A stretch of DNA of 64,000 nucleotides from Saccharopolyspora phatthalungensis (GCF_014203395.1 NZ_JACHIW010000001.1:5067501-5131500), one strand, 5' to 3'. Shown: positions 8,734 to 18,610, numbered from the stretch's first letter. Notes: generated by a model not told the origin, from the letters alone. Made by a program: numbers and translations.

Positions 8734-10188
8734 ATGGCTCGCAACAAGGACCAATCACCACCCCGGTTTCGTGGGCCAATCGGGCACTGCTCGGCCGAGG
8801 AACTGCGTGCCGCCCTGACGTGGCCGCCGCCCGGTACTGGGCGGTTGAGTACCCGGCTGGCGGGCAGCCTGCGCGAGTTGATCCGCGGTGGTGGGTTGCC
8901 CTCGGGCACCGGCCTGCCCCCTAGTCGGTCGGTCGCCGCGGCCCTGCGAGTCTCCCGGGGTGTGGTGGTCACCGCGTACGACCAGTTGATCACCGAGGGC
9001 TTCCTGGACGCCAGACAGGGGGCGGGGACCTGGGTCGGCACTGCGATCGAGACACCGCCGGGCCCGCCGCCCTCGGCGCCCGCGCCCGTGGCCCGGCCGG
9101 GCCTGCCGGATCTGGGGGACTTCCCGCGGAGCCGGTGGCTCGCCGCCTATCGGCACGCGCTGAGCTCCATGGGCTCCGCGGACCTTGGCTACGGCGACCC
9201 CCGCGGGCACAGTGGGCTGCGGACCGAACTAGCCGGGCACCTGCGGCGCACCCGGAGTGCTGTCGCCGAGGCCGACGGAATACTGATCATCAACGGGGTG
9301 GCCGAAGGGCTGGCCCTGCTGGCGGACGTCCTGCTGGACTCCGGTCGGGCCACCGTGGCGGTGGAGGACCCGGCCAGCCCGGGTGCCCGTGACCTGCTCG
9401 CCCGGCGCGGCTTGGAGGTGGTGGGCATCCCGGTGGACGAGGCGGGCATGGACGTGGCCCGGATCAAGTCCCCAGAGCGACTCGGTGCCATTTTCCTCAC
9501 CCCGGCACACCAGTATCCGACGGGGGTGGTGCTGAGCCCGGAACGCCGCAGGGCCTTGATCGAGCTCGCCCGGCGGCACGATCTGGTGCTGATCGAGGAT
9601 GACTACGACGGTTCGTTCCGGTTCGACCGGGAGCCGGTGGGGTGCCTTCAGGGACTCGCCTCGGACGTCACCGTTCTGCTCGGCTCGGTGAGCAAGACCC
9701 TCGCCCCGGCGCTGCGGCTGGGCTGGCTGATCGGTCCGCGGGCGCTGCAGGAACGCCTCGTCGAACGGCGGGTGATCACCAATCTCGCAGGGCAGACGGT
9801 CGACCAATTGGCGCTCGCTCATTTGCTGCGTAGTGGAACGTACGACAAGCATGTCAGGCAGATGCGTCGCACTTACCATGCCCGACGTAGAGAACTGATA
9901 GTTGAATTGGCGAACAAAGCGCCAAATGTTGTGGTATGCGGTGACAGCAGTGGTTTGCACCTGCTTGCGGAGGTGCCGTCACCGGCACACGAACGTGTAG
10001 TTCTGTCGGTGCTGCGGGCCGACGGATTCGCGGTCCAAGGCCTAGCTGAATGCCGTCTGGGTGGCGTGTCGGGGCGGACAAGTGGCCTGGTCATCGGCTT
10101 CGCCTCGCTCAAATCCGCTGCACTGACGCGGCTGGCTGACTTGGTGGGCCAGGTATGTTCCGGAACTGGTCCGGTCGCGGACTTCTAA
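8734..10188 (+). CDS. MocR-family regulator (GntR wHTH fused to aminotransferase domain)
   Basis: 484 residues. The N-terminal GntR winged helix spans about residues 40-110 (LPPSRSVAAALRVSRGVVVT as the helix-turn-helix) and a fold-type-I aminotransferase-like domain fills the rest. The PLP-binding lysine is Lys321 in SVSKTLAPAL, and the DDYDGSFRFD motif upstream supplies the Asp that contacts the pyridine ring. Such proteins bind PLP and an amino acid or amine as effector rather than catalyse transamination. It sits between the EamA exporter (divergent) and the 13-gene operon (same strand), and is a likely regulator of both. Confidence 0.92.
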   Translation: MARNKDQSPPRFRGPIGHCSAEELRAALTWPPPGTGRLSTRLAGSLRELIRGGGLPSGTGLPPSRSVAAALRVSRGVVVTAYDQLITEGFLDARQGAGTWVGTAIETPPGPPPSAPAPVARPGLPDLGDFPRSRWLAAYRHALSSMGSADLGYGDPRGHSGLRTELAGHLRRTRSAVAEADGILIINGVAEGLALLADVLLDSGRATVAVEDPASPGARDLLARRGLEVVGIPVDEAGMDVARIKSPERLGAIFLTPAHQYPTGVVLSPERRRALIELARRHDLVLIEDDYDGSFRFDREPVGCLQGLASDVTVLLGSVSKTLAPALRLGWLIGPRALQERLVERRVITNLAGQTVDQLALAHLLRSGTYDKHVRQMRRTYHARRRELIVELANKAPNVVVCGDSSGLHLLAEVPSPAHERVVLSVLRADGFAVQGLAECRLGGVSGRTSGLVIGFASLKSAALTRLADLVGQVCSGTGPVADF

Positions 10189-10230
10189 ACTGGTCTGGTG
10201 CGAAGGACACCGAGGCGGTAATCCTAGTCG

Positions 10231-10256
10231 TGTCACCGATAAATGGGGTGGTGACA
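10231..10256. promoter_or_regulatory. Inverted repeat ahead of the 13-gene operon
   Basis: TGTCACC (10231-10237) pairs perfectly with GGTGACA (10250-10256) across a 12-bp spacer, in the only intergenic gap between the first MocR gene and the operon. It could be a regulator site or an mRNA stem; it has no T-run, so it is not an obvious terminator. Confidence 0.4.
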
Positions 10257-10324
10257 ACAATTAGGTGCTCCGGCGCAAGACGTGGGCTGTCCGGGGCATC
10301 ATCCGCATGGGGGAATTACCGTTG

Positions 10325-11614
10325 ATGCGCACTAATTCCGTACGTCATGCTCAATCGCAGGCACGAGTTGCCGTGGTCGGCGTCGGCTACACCGGGTTGC
10401 CCTTGGCGCTCGGTTTCGCTCGCACCGGTCTGTCAGTGATCTGTCTGGACAATGATCCGGACAAGATCGCTGCCATCACTTCAGCACAGTCCTATTTGCC
10501 CGACGTCACCGACGCTGAACTGGCCGCGGCCAGTGATCGGCTCCACGCCACCACCGACCCGGACAAGCTGAGCATGTCCGATTCGGTCGTGATCTGTGTT
10601 CCGACGCCGTTGGACGCTCACGGGGCTCCAGATCTTTCCGCGGTGTTCTCGGTGATCGACACCGTCGGGCCCCGGATGAAGCCCCGCTGCCTGATCGTCT
10701 TGCAGTCGACCGTCCCGCCGGGAACCACCAGGGCCCTCGCGCAACGACTGGCCGACCGCTCCGGTCTGCTGCCCGGCAAGGACTTCCATCTGGCCCACGC
10801 GCCGGAACGGATCGACCCAGCCAACAAGGCCGGGTGGAACTTGGCGAACACACCCAAGCTCGTCGGTGGCCTGACGCCGGCCTGCACCTCCGCGGCCACA
10901 GAGTTGTTCGCCCAGGTCATCGAACATGTGGTGCCGGTGTCCACGTTGGAGGTCGCCGAGACGGCGAAGGTCTTCGAGAACACCTTCCGCATGGTCAACA
11001 TCGCGCTGACCTACGAATTGGCCGATCTCTGCGCAAGCATGTCCATTCCGGTCAACGAGGTGATCGACGCGGCGTCGACCAAGCCGTACAGCTTCCTGGC
11101 CCACCGGGCCGGACCGGGAGTTGGCGGCGAGTGCATCGCCGTGGACCCGATGTTCCTCACCTCGGTCGCCGACAAGGCCGGCGTGGACCTACCGATGATC
11201 TGCTCGGCCTACCGGCGCATCCGGGCCCGGCCGTTGACCGTGGCGGAACGACTCAATGAACTGCTGCGTGCACGGGGCACCGACTTGGCGGGCAGCCATG
11301 TCCTCGTGGTGGGTGTGGCCTACAAGCCGGGTGTCGCCGACACTCGCAACGCGCCCGCAATCGACCTCATCCGGGCGTTGCGGGCTGCGGACGCAAAGGT
11401 GTCCTACACCGACCCGATGGTGCCGGAACTGCAAGTGGATAACGAGGTGGTGCCCTACGTCGACTGGAGCCGGGAATCGGTCTCGGCCGCCGACTGCCTG
11501 GTGCTGACCACTCCGCACGAGGAAATTATGCGGCGACCGCTGTGGTACGCCGCGCCGATGCTGCTGGACTGCTGGCACATCGTGCAGGCCGGTGACGGGG
11601 TCGTGCACCTGTGA
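10325..11614 (+). CDS. Nucleotide-sugar 6-dehydrogenase (UDP-HexNAc dehydrogenase-like)
   Basis: 429 residues from ATG 10325, which has GGGGGAA at a suitable distance; an in-frame GTG at 10265 is less likely. It has the three-domain UDP-glucose/UDP-N-acetylmannosamine dehydrogenase layout: NAD-binding GVGYTGLPLALGFARTG, STVPPGTT, APERIDPAN, the ETAKVFENTFR helix with the catalytic Lys, and the active-site Cys270. Around that Cys the text is GPGVGGECIAVDP, with Glu where the family normally has His (GGHCIPVDP). The expected reaction is NAD-dependent two-step oxidation of C6 to a uronate. It is the first gene of the operon and overlaps trpD by 4 bases. Confidence 0.85.
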   Translation: MRTNSVRHAQSQARVAVVGVGYTGLPLALGFARTGLSVICLDNDPDKIAAITSAQSYLPDVTDAELAAASDRLHATTDPDKLSMSDSVVICVPTPLDAHGAPDLSAVFSVIDTVGPRMKPRCLIVLQSTVPPGTTRALAQRLADRSGLLPGKDFHLAHAPERIDPANKAGWNLANTPKLVGGLTPACTSAATELFAQVIEHVVPVSTLEVAETAKVFENTFRMVNIALTYELADLCASMSIPVNEVIDAASTKPYSFLAHRAGPGVGGECIAVDPMFLTSVADKAGVDLPMICSAYRRIRARPLTVAERLNELLRARGTDLAGSHVLVVGVAYKPGVADTRNAPAIDLIRALRAADAKVSYTDPMVPELQVDNEVVPYVDWSRESVSAADCLVLTTPHEEIMRRPLWYAAPMLLDCWHIVQAGDGVVHL

Positions 11615-12657
11615 CCGAGCTGGCCAAACTGACCAGGGAGGTGGCGGCCGGCAGGGCGGGAGACCCGGTCACAGCCGCCACCCTGCTCCTCGACCCGGAG
11701 GCCGAACAGGTCGATGTGGCGGCGTACCTGACCGCCAAGGCACAGGCCGGGGCGACCGCCGAGGATGTCGAAGCGCTCGCCAGGGCTGTGCTCTCGGCTG
11801 CCGTCCGTGTGCCGTACGACGGCCGGGCCTGCGACCTCGTCGGCACCGGAGGTGACGGATCCGCGTCGGTCAACATCTCCACGCTGGCGGCACTTCTGGC
11901 CGTGGCCTCTGGCGCGACGGTTGCCAAGGCGGGCAACCGCGCGGCCACCAGCCGGTGCGGCAGTGCCGACCTGCTGGAGGCCCTCGGGGTGCCGGTGGAT
12001 CCCGGGCCGCAGGGCATCGCCCACGCGCTGCGAGACCCCGGGTTCGCCTTCGTGCTGACCTCCGCAGTGAATCCTGCGGTGACCAGGCTCGCCGCGCTGC
12101 GCAGGCGGCTCGGGTTCCCGACTCTGTTCAACCTGTCCGGCCCGCTGACCAACCCGGTGGCCACCGGTGCCCGGATCATCGGCGTGGCCAAGGAACGTGA
12201 CCAGGAGGTCATGGCCGAGGCTGCGGCCAGGCTCGGGATGTGCCCGGCCTGGCTGGTCCGGGCCCACAACGGGATGGACGAGCTGAGCACCTTGGTCCCG
12301 ACGAAGGTCATCGTGGTGGCTGAGGACGCCACCGAGACCTTCACGCTGGACCCGGCGGACCTGGGGGTGCGCCGCGCCCTGCCGGAGGAACTGGCGGGTG
12401 GCGGACCCGAGGACAACGCGGCGATCGCTCGCGCGGTCCTGCGCGGGACGGCCGCGCCGGGACTGGTGGAAACCTGCGCACTGAACGCGGCGGCCCTGCT
12501 GGCCGCCGAGTTGAACACCGTGGACCGGGTGGGGGAGATCGCCCGGCAACTCGACCGCGTCCGCGAAGCCGTCATCGGCGGTGCGGCAGCGCGGCTGCTG
12601 GCCGACCTGACCACGGCCCTCACGAATCGGAAGGTCAAGGCTGATGTACCTGGATGA
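11611..12657 (+). CDS. trpD: Anthranilate phosphoribosyltransferase
   Basis: 348 residues, GTG start overlapping the previous stop. It transfers anthranilate to PRPP, the second step of tryptophan synthesis. The PRPP loop GTGGDG, the NISTL segment and a GNRAATSRCGSADLLEALGV helix are present. Two family motifs differ: the usual KHGNR reads KAGNR, and the DDGLDE-type metal loop reads HNGMDE and is shorter. These could alter the substrate pocket. The next gene starts 14 bases before this stop, so translation is coupled. No trpE or trpG is nearby, so anthranilate must come from elsewhere. Confidence 0.93.
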   Translation: MTELAKLTREVAAGRAGDPVTAATLLLDPEAEQVDVAAYLTAKAQAGATAEDVEALARAVLSAAVRVPYDGRACDLVGTGGDGSASVNISTLAALLAVASGATVAKAGNRAATSRCGSADLLEALGVPVDPGPQGIAHALRDPGFAFVLTSAVNPAVTRLAALRRRLGFPTLFNLSGPLTNPVATGARIIGVAKERDQEVMAEAAARLGMCPAWLVRAHNGMDELSTLVPTKVIVVAEDATETFTLDPADLGVRRALPEELAGGGPEDNAAIARAVLRGTAAPGLVETCALNAAALLAAELNTVDRVGEIARQLDRVREAVIGGAAARLLADLTTALTNRKVKADVPG

Positions 12658-13423
12658 GATCCTCGTTCACAAACGGGCGGTGTGGCACAACGACACCGCG
12701 CTGACGGCCGGGGTGCCGCAGCGGCGACCCGTGCCGGTGCGCCCGGGCGCGCTGCGCGAGGCCCTGCGCAAAGACACCGTCACGGTGATCGCCGAGGTCA
12801 AGCCCAAGTCTCCGTCCAAGGGAGCGCTGTGGAGTGCGGAGCGGGGCCTGGCGTTGGCGCGTGACTACGCCGCGTTCGGTGCCGGGGCGATCTCTGTGCT
12901 GGCCGACGACCGGTTCTTCGGTGGATCACCGGCGCTGGTATCGCAGATCGCAACCGACGAACAGGTCACGGTTCCGGTGATGTACAAGGACTTCCTGGTC
13001 GATCCACGGCAGGCCGAACTGGCCGCGCGCAGTGGCGCCGACGCCGTGCTGATCATCGTTAGGGCGCTGGATGACGCCGGGTTCCGCGAGCTGTTCCAGA
13101 CGGCAACCGAGCTTGGGCTGGACGTGCTTGTGGAGACCTTCACCGAGGAGGAGATCGGCCGGGCATTGGAGGTCGGTGCCCGGATCGTCGGCATCAACAA
13201 CCGCGACCTACGTACCTTCCAGGTCGACCTGGAGAACTCGGTGCGGCTGCGGCGCTTGCTGCCCGAGGAGGTCGTGACGGTCAGCGAGAGTGGCATCGGG
13301 TCCGCCGACGACGTGAAGCTGCTGGCGGAGGCCGGTTTCGACGCGATCCTGGTCGGTGAGACGCTGCTGGCCAGCGCCGACCTGGCACAGACCCTCGGTG
13401 AGTTGGCGGGGGTGCGCCGATGA
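12644..13423 (+). CDS. trpC: Indole-3-glycerol-phosphate synthase
   Basis: 259 residues, a single TIM barrel. The catalytic lysine strand [11 protein letters not shown], the YKDFLVDP loop, the NNRDLRTF strand and the phosphate-binding SESGI and ILVGE motifs are all present. It decarboxylates and cyclises CdRP to indole-3-glycerol phosphate. The LVETF segment replaces the more usual LVEVH/LVEVN but keeps the Glu. It starts inside trpD and its stop overlaps trpB by 4 bases. Confidence 0.95.
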   Translation: MYLDEILVHKRAVWHNDTALTAGVPQRRPVPVRPGALREALRKDTVTVIAEVKPKSPSKGALWSAERGLALARDYAAFGAGAISVLADDRFFGGSPALVSQIATDEQVTVPVMYKDFLVDPRQAELAARSGADAVLIIVRALDDAGFRELFQTATELGLDVLVETFTEEEIGRALEVGARIVGINNRDLRTFQVDLENSVRLRRLLPEEVVTVSESGIGSADDVKLLAEAGFDAILVGETLLASADLAQTLGELAGVRR

Positions 13424-14619
13424 CCGGCATGTTCGGTGAGTACGGGGGCCAGTTCGTCCCGGAGACCCTGGTCGGCCCGCTGGACCAGGTCGAGGCCGAA
13501 TACCAGGCGGCGAAACAGGATCCTGCGTATCAGGCGGAGATCGACGATCTGCTGCGCGGGTTCGTCGGACGGTCCACGCCGATCACGCGGCTGCGCCGCC
13601 TGCACCGCGAGCGCGAGGCCACGGTGTGGCTTAAGCGGGAGGACCTGATCCACACCGGCGCTCACAAGATCAACAATGTCATCGGGCAGGCCTTGCTGGC
13701 CCAGCGGATGGGCAAGCGCCGGATCATCGCGGAGACCGGAGCCGGGCAACACGGGGTGGCCGTGGCCGCCGTCTGTGCGCACCTGGGCCTGGACTGCACG
13801 ATCTTCCAGGGCAGTGTGGACGCCAAACGTCAGGAACCGAATCTGCAGCGCATGCGGCTGCTGGGGGCCAATGTCGTGCTGGTCGACGCGGGTAGCGCCA
13901 CCCTCAAAGACGCTGTCAGCGAAGCGATCCGGGACTGGCTGGCCCATCCCGCCGACACTCACTACCTACTCGGCTCGGTCATCGGCCCGCACCCGTATCC
14001 GACGATCGTGCGGGACTTCCAGTCTGTGATCGGCCGCGAAGCCAGGGCCCAGATTCTGGCGGAGATCGGGCGGCTGCCCGACGCGGTGGTGGCCTGCGTG
14101 GGCGGTGGCAGCAACTCGCTCGGCATCTTCAGCGCGTTCCTCGACGATCCTGTGCCACTGTACGGAGTCCAGGCCGCCGGCGAAGGCACGACCTGGCTGG
14201 GCAGGCATGCAGCGCCACTGCTGTACGGGGAGCCCGGCGTGCTGCATGGCACTCGCACCGACCTGATCCAGGACGAGGACGGCCAGATCCAGCCCACCCA
14301 CAGCATCGCGCCAGGCCTGGACTACGCGGGAGCGGGACCCGAACACTGCCACCTGCGTGACCTCGGCCGGGTGTCCTACCTCGTCGTCACCGACGCGCAG
14401 GCCCTCGACGCCTTCGCGGCACTGAGCGCGACTGAGGGCATCATCCCCGCGCTGGAATCGGCTCACGCGATCGCCGCGCTGCCCACGATCCTGGCAGATC
14501 TGCCCGCCGACGCGCAGGTGCTGGTGAACCTGTCCGGCCGTGGAGACAAGGATCTGAGCAGCGCGTTCGAGGCCCTGGCGGCCAGGAAAGACGGAGAGCC
14601 CCATGTCCAGGATCGCTGA
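13420..14619 (+). CDS. trpB: Tryptophan synthase beta chain
   Basis: 399 residues. The PLP lysine is Lys83 in HTGAHKINN; the catalytic Glu lies in AETGAGQHG, the PLP-phosphate loop is [10 protein letters not shown], and the C-terminal LSGRGDKD motif is intact. It condenses indole with serine in complex with TrpA. Nothing in the motifs suggests loss of activity. It overlaps trpC by 4 bases and trpA by 17, so both subunits should be made in step. Confidence 0.96.
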   Translation: MTGMFGEYGGQFVPETLVGPLDQVEAEYQAAKQDPAYQAEIDDLLRGFVGRSTPITRLRRLHREREATVWLKREDLIHTGAHKINNVIGQALLAQRMGKRRIIAETGAGQHGVAVAAVCAHLGLDCTIFQGSVDAKRQEPNLQRMRLLGANVVLVDAGSATLKDAVSEAIRDWLAHPADTHYLLGSVIGPHPYPTIVRDFQSVIGREARAQILAEIGRLPDAVVACVGGGSNSLGIFSAFLDDPVPLYGVQAAGEGTTWLGRHAAPLLYGEPGVLHGTRTDLIQDEDGQIQPTHSIAPGLDYAGAGPEHCHLRDLGRVSYLVVTDAQALDAFAALSATEGIIPALESAHAIAALPTILADLPADAQVLVNLSGRGDKDLSSAFEALAARKDGEPHVQDR

Positions 14620-15409
14620 AGCGTTCGCCACCGCCCGCAGCCGGGGCGAACTCGCGCTGGTGCCGTACCTGACCTCGGGTTACCCGAACACGACAGAGAC
14701 GGTCGACCTGGTCCGGGCGGCGGTGGACGGCGGTGCCGATGTCATCGAGTTCGGCGTGCCCTTCTCCGACCCGATGGGCGATGGCCGGGTCATCCAGGAG
14801 GCGAGCCAGGTCGCACTGGCCGGGGGTATGACCCTGACGGGCACCCTGGAGCAGGTCTCGGCAACCAGGGCGGCGGGGGTGACCACTCCGATCGCGCTGA
14901 TGGGGTATCTCAACCCGTTCCTGCGTTATGGGGTGAAACAGCTGTTCGCCGACGCCGCCGAGGCGGGAGTGGACGGCTTCATCGTGCCGGACCTGCCGCC
15001 CGACGCCGCCGGGTTTACCGAGAAGTGGATCGAGCAGGCGACCGCCTCAGGCGTCGACCTGGTGTTTTTCGCGGCCCCGGGCAGCAGCCCACAGCGGCTT
15101 GCCGCAGCCGGGGCGGCGACCGGCGGATTCCTGTACTGCCTGGCCACCGACGGGGTGACCGGGGCACGCGAGGACCTCGACGAGCGGCTACCCGCCTATC
15201 TCGCGAGGGTGCGCGCGGCCACCGACGCCGCGTTGGCCGTGGGCTTCGGTATCTCCCACCCACGGCATGTGGCGGCGCTGCGGGGACTCACCGACGGCGT
15301 CATCGTCGGCAGTGCGCTATTGCGGGAGATCGCGGCCACTGGGAACGCCGAAGGGCGGCGCGCGGCGGTGACCCGGCTGGTCGGTGAGCTGAAGGCAGCG
15401 GGCCTATGA
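14603..15409 (+). CDS. trpA: Tryptophan synthase alpha chain
   Basis: 268 residues, TIM barrel. The two catalytic acids appear in the conserved context: Glu in IEFGVPFSD and Asp in DPMGDG. The phosphate site GFGIS and an IVGSALL strand follow near the end. It releases indole from indole-3-glycerol phosphate and channels it to TrpB. It starts 17 bases inside trpB and overlaps the following oxidoreductase by 4 bases, which ties the tryptophan genes to the amino-sugar genes in one transcript. Confidence 0.95.
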   Translation: MSRIAEAFATARSRGELALVPYLTSGYPNTTETVDLVRAAVDGGADVIEFGVPFSDPMGDGRVIQEASQVALAGGMTLTGTLEQVSATRAAGVTTPIALMGYLNPFLRYGVKQLFADAAEAGVDGFIVPDLPPDAAGFTEKWIEQATASGVDLVFFAAPGSSPQRLAAAGAATGGFLYCLATDGVTGAREDLDERLPAYLARVRAATDAALAVGFGISHPRHVAALRGLTDGVIVGSALLREIAATGNAEGRRAAVTRLVGELKAAGL

Positions 15410-16368
15410 GTGTGTTGCGACCGGTCCTGATCGGATACGGGCACGCGGGCCGGGACCTGCACCACCGCAGTCTGCGCACCCTCGGCCTGGCTGAGAACGT
15501 GCTGGTGGTCGACCCCCTGCGCCCGGACCGGCTGGCGCCCGGCACGCGCTGGCTGCCGGACCTGCCCAGTGCCCTGGCGGAGCTGTCGGATGCAAGCGCG
15601 GGGATCTTCCACGTGCTGACCCCGGTCGACCAGCACCTGCCGGTCACCAGGGCGCTGCTCACGGCCGGGGCCAGCCGGGTGATCTTGGAGAAACCCATCA
15701 CCGCAACCTTCGACGAGGCGGTGGAGCTCGCCCAGCTGACCAGCAGAGCCGATGTCGCGCCTGTCAGCGTGTGGCCGGCCAGCCGCATCACCGAGCGGGT
15801 GCGGGAGCTGCTCGCCGCAGGCCGGATCGGCGAGCTGACCGAGCTGCACTTCGAGCAGAGCAAGCCAAGGTTCCGGCGCAGTATGCGCCACTGCGGCCAC
15901 CGCAGCGCGTTCGAGGTCGAGCTGCCGCACCAGGTGTTACTCGCGCTGCACCTCGCGGGCGCGGTGGAGGAGCTGGTGGAGGCCCGAGCCTGGGACAGTC
16001 CACTGTGCAGCCCGCTGGGCGGGGCGGTGATGGTGCTGCGCCACGCCAGCGGGGCGACCAGCACCCTGGTCAGCGACCTGACCTCGCCCGTGCGGATCCG
16101 CAGACTGCGGCTGACCGGCACGGCCGGGGAGATCGTCGCCGACTATCCGGTGGGTTCCGAGGATGACTTCGGGCAGGTCCGCGTGGTGGGGGAGGACCGC
16201 GAAGTGCTTGTGGACGCCCCGCTGACCCAGTTCATCGAGCGTGTTTACGCGCACGCCGCCGGGGTGGGGCCACCGCCACTGGCCCCGCTATCCGATCACG
16301 TCAGCGTAATCGCCCTGCTGGAACGGGCAGCGGCCATGTCGAGCTCAAGGAGAACCGTGGCGTGTTGA
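15406..16368 (+). CDS. Gfo/Idh/MocA-family NAD(P) oxidoreductase (first copy)
   Basis: 320 residues. The N-terminal Rossmann domain starts GYGHAGRDLHH, and the ILEKPITATFDEA motif carries the family's EKP lysine; the C-terminal alpha/beta domain binds a sugar or cyclitol in known members. The typical reaction is oxidation of a ring hydroxyl to a ketone, feeding a PLP aminotransferase. The next gene is such an aminotransferase, and the pair with the upstream nucleotide-sugar dehydrogenase recalls the WbpA-WbpB-WbpE order of 2,3-diamino-uronate synthesis. The substrate here is not known. Confidence 0.85.
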   Translation: MSVLRPVLIGYGHAGRDLHHRSLRTLGLAENVLVVDPLRPDRLAPGTRWLPDLPSALAELSDASAGIFHVLTPVDQHLPVTRALLTAGASRVILEKPITATFDEAVELAQLTSRADVAPVSVWPASRITERVRELLAAGRIGELTELHFEQSKPRFRRSMRHCGHRSAFEVELPHQVLLALHLAGAVEELVEARAWDSPLCSPLGGAVMVLRHASGATSTLVSDLTSPVRIRRLRLTGTAGEIVADYPVGSEDDFGQVRVVGEDREVLVDAPLTQFIERVYAHAAGVGPPPLAPLSDHVSVIALLERAAAMSSSRRTVAC

Positions 16369-17492
16369 TACCGATCCCTTTCTATTCCTGCGCCGATTCG
16401 GTGCGCCGCAATTGGGAATCGCTTGAGCGGCGAGTGCGGGCGGTGGCCGACAGCGGGCGGTTCACCTCCGGTCCGATGGTCGCGGAGCTGGAGACGGCCA
16501 TCGCCGCCTACACCGGTGCCAAGCATGCCGTGGCCTGCAACAACGGCACCGACGCGCTGATACTCATGCTGAAGGCGGCCGGCATAGGCCCCGGCGACGA
16601 GGTGATCGTGCCCGCCTACACCTTCTTTGCCACCGTGTCCTCGGTGCTGCGGGTCGGCGCCGAGCCGGTGATCGTGGACGTGCTGCCCGGGTCCTACGCG
16701 ATGGATCCGGAACGGGCGGCTGCCGCGATCGGCCCGCGTACCAAGGCGATCATGCCCGCGCACATGTTCAGCCAGACCGCCGACCTGGTCGCGTTGACTG
16801 AACTGGCCGCCCAGCACGGCCTTCGGCTACTGGAGGACAGCGCGGAAGCGATCGGGATGTGGGTCAACGGCAGGCACGCGGGCCTGTGGGGCCGGGCAGG
16901 CGTGCTGTCCTTCTTCCCGACGAAGACCCTTGGCGGCATCGGGGATGCCGGCATGCTGATCACCGATGATGCCGAGCTGGCCGCCGAGGTACGCCGGAGG
17001 CGGTGCCACGGCCAGGCCACCGACGGGGCGTATGTCTACGAGGTGCTGGGCTGGAACAGCCGGTGCGACGAGTTGCAGGCCGCGGTGTTGCTCAGCCGCC
17101 TGGAAACTCTGGACGCGGAGATCGAACGCCGGGCCGCGCTCGCTGCCCGCTACACCGAGCGGCTGGCGGCAGTGGTGGACACTCCGTGGCTGGCTCCGGC
17201 GAAGTCGCCCAGCAACCAGGTCTGGTACGTGTACCTGATCGAGTCTGACCGGCGTGACGCGTTGGTCGAGCACCTCGACGCGCATGGGGTCGGCACCGAG
17301 GTGTACTACCCGCGGTCGCTGTCCGAGCAGCCCGCGTTGCGGGATTTGCCGGGAGCGAGCCTGCCCACACCTGTCGCGACCGTCGCCAGCAGGCGTGCGG
17401 TGGGTCTGCCGTTGTATCCGGACCTCACCGACGCTCAGGTCGACCGTGTCTGCGCGCTGATCACCGATTTTCACCAGGGGGGCACGCGATGA
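16362..17492 (+). CDS. DegT/DnrJ/EryC1/StrS aminotransferase (first copy)
   Basis: 376 residues, fold-type-I PLP enzyme. It contains GTDALILMLKAAGIGPGDEV, PAYTFFATVSS, the EDSAEAIG motif and the PLP lysine Lys188 in FFPTKTLGGIGDAG. Members transfer an amino group to keto-sugars or keto-cyclitols. It overlaps the first Gfo/Idh gene by 7 bases and the second aminotransferase by 4, so the two aminotransferases probably act on different carbons or in sequence. Confidence 0.92.
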   Translation: MLIPIPFYSCADSVRRNWESLERRVRAVADSGRFTSGPMVAELETAIAAYTGAKHAVACNNGTDALILMLKAAGIGPGDEVIVPAYTFFATVSSVLRVGAEPVIVDVLPGSYAMDPERAAAAIGPRTKAIMPAHMFSQTADLVALTELAAQHGLRLLEDSAEAIGMWVNGRHAGLWGRAGVLSFFPTKTLGGIGDAGMLITDDAELAAEVRRRRCHGQATDGAYVYEVLGWNSRCDELQAAVLLSRLETLDAEIERRAALAARYTERLAAVVDTPWLAPAKSPSNQVWYVYLIESDRRDALVEHLDAHGVGTEVYYPRSLSEQPALRDLPGASLPTPVATVASRRAVGLPLYPDLTDAQVDRVCALITDFHQGGTR

Positions 17493-18610
17493 GTGCGGTG
17501 TCGTTTCACGGCTGGCCGCAGCGCTACGCCGCAGAGGCTGACCTCGTCGTCGATCTCGTGCGGGAGGTCGGCGAGTCCGGCGAGTTCATCCTGAAGTCCA
17601 AGGTCGCCGCGCTGGAGCAGGAGATCGCCGCCGCACTGGGGGCGCGGCACGCAGTGGCCTGTGCTAGCGGGACGGGTGCGCTGACGTTGATCCTGGCCGC
17701 ACTGGGGATCGGCAACGGCGATGAGGTGGTGACGCCCGCGTTCTCCTTCATCTCCTCGGCGAGCACCATCGCCCTGGCCGGTGCCCGGCCGGCGTTCGCC
17801 GATGTGGACGAACGCACTTTCACCCTGGACCCGGCTGCCGCGCGCGCGGCGATCAGCCCGTCCACGGCCGCGCTGCTGCCCGCGCACCTGTTCTCCTGCA
17901 TGGCCGACATGCCCACGCTGCGGGAGATCGCGGACGGCCGGGGGTTGCGGCTCATTGAGGACAGCGCGGTCAGTTTCGGTGCCGTCGTCGGCGGTGTTCC
18001 GGCTGGGAAACACGGCGACGCCGGGGTGTTCTCCTTCTTCCCCGGCAAGCCACTCGGCGGGATCGGGGACGCGGGCATGGTCGTCACCGACGACGATGAC
18101 CTGGCACTGAGGGCGCGGGTGCTGCGCAACCACGGTCAGCGACCCGGCCAGCGATTCCTGCACGAGCTGGTCGGCTTCAACTGCAGGATGGATGAGCTCA
18201 GTGCCGGGTACCTGCTGCACGTTCTTCCTCGGCATCAGCAGGTGCTGGAAGCCCGGCGGGAACGGGCGGGCTGGTATACCGAACGGCTCAACTCGCTGGC
18301 CCCGGATCTGGTGCTGCCGCCGCAGGACTACACCGGACGGGCTGTCTACACGTTCGTGGTCCGTGCCCGGTCGCGTACCGCGTTGCGGGAGCACCTTGCT
18401 GAGCGGGGCATCGAGACGATGATCTACTACCCGATGCCGCTGCACCTACAGCCGGTATTCGGGGGCCTGGGGCACCGGCAGGGCGAGTTCCCGGTGGCCG
18501 AACGGCTGGCGCAGGAGGTTCTCGCGCTGCCGTTGCGGCCGGACCTGGGCCGCGACGACATCGATCGGGTCTGCGACGCGATCCAGGCGTTTTACGGCGG
18601 TGGCGCGTGA
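17489..18610 (+). CDS. DegT/DnrJ/EryC1/StrS aminotransferase (second copy)
   Basis: 373 residues, same fold as the preceding gene but clearly diverged. Key parts are GTGALTLILAALGIGNGDEV, the EDSAVSFG motif and PLP Lys187 in FFPGKPLGGIGDAG. In the EDSAxxxG motif the residues after Ser-Ala differ from the first copy. With the lysine kept, it should be an active PLP enzyme rather than a dehydratase-type variant. Four-base overlaps on both sides place it within the operon. Confidence 0.92.
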   Translation: MSAVSFHGWPQRYAAEADLVVDLVREVGESGEFILKSKVAALEQEIAAALGARHAVACASGTGALTLILAALGIGNGDEVVTPAFSFISSASTIALAGARPAFADVDERTFTLDPAAARAAISPSTAALLPAHLFSCMADMPTLREIADGRGLRLIEDSAVSFGAVVGGVPAGKHGDAGVFSFFPGKPLGGIGDAGMVVTDDDDLALRARVLRNHGQRPGQRFLHELVGFNCRMDELSAGYLLHVLPRHQQVLEARRERAGWYTERLNSLAPDLVLPPQDYTGRAVYTFVVRARSRTALREHLAERGIETMIYYPMPLHLQPVFGGLGHRQGEFPVAERLAQEVLALPLRPDLGRDDIDRVCDAIQAFYGGGA

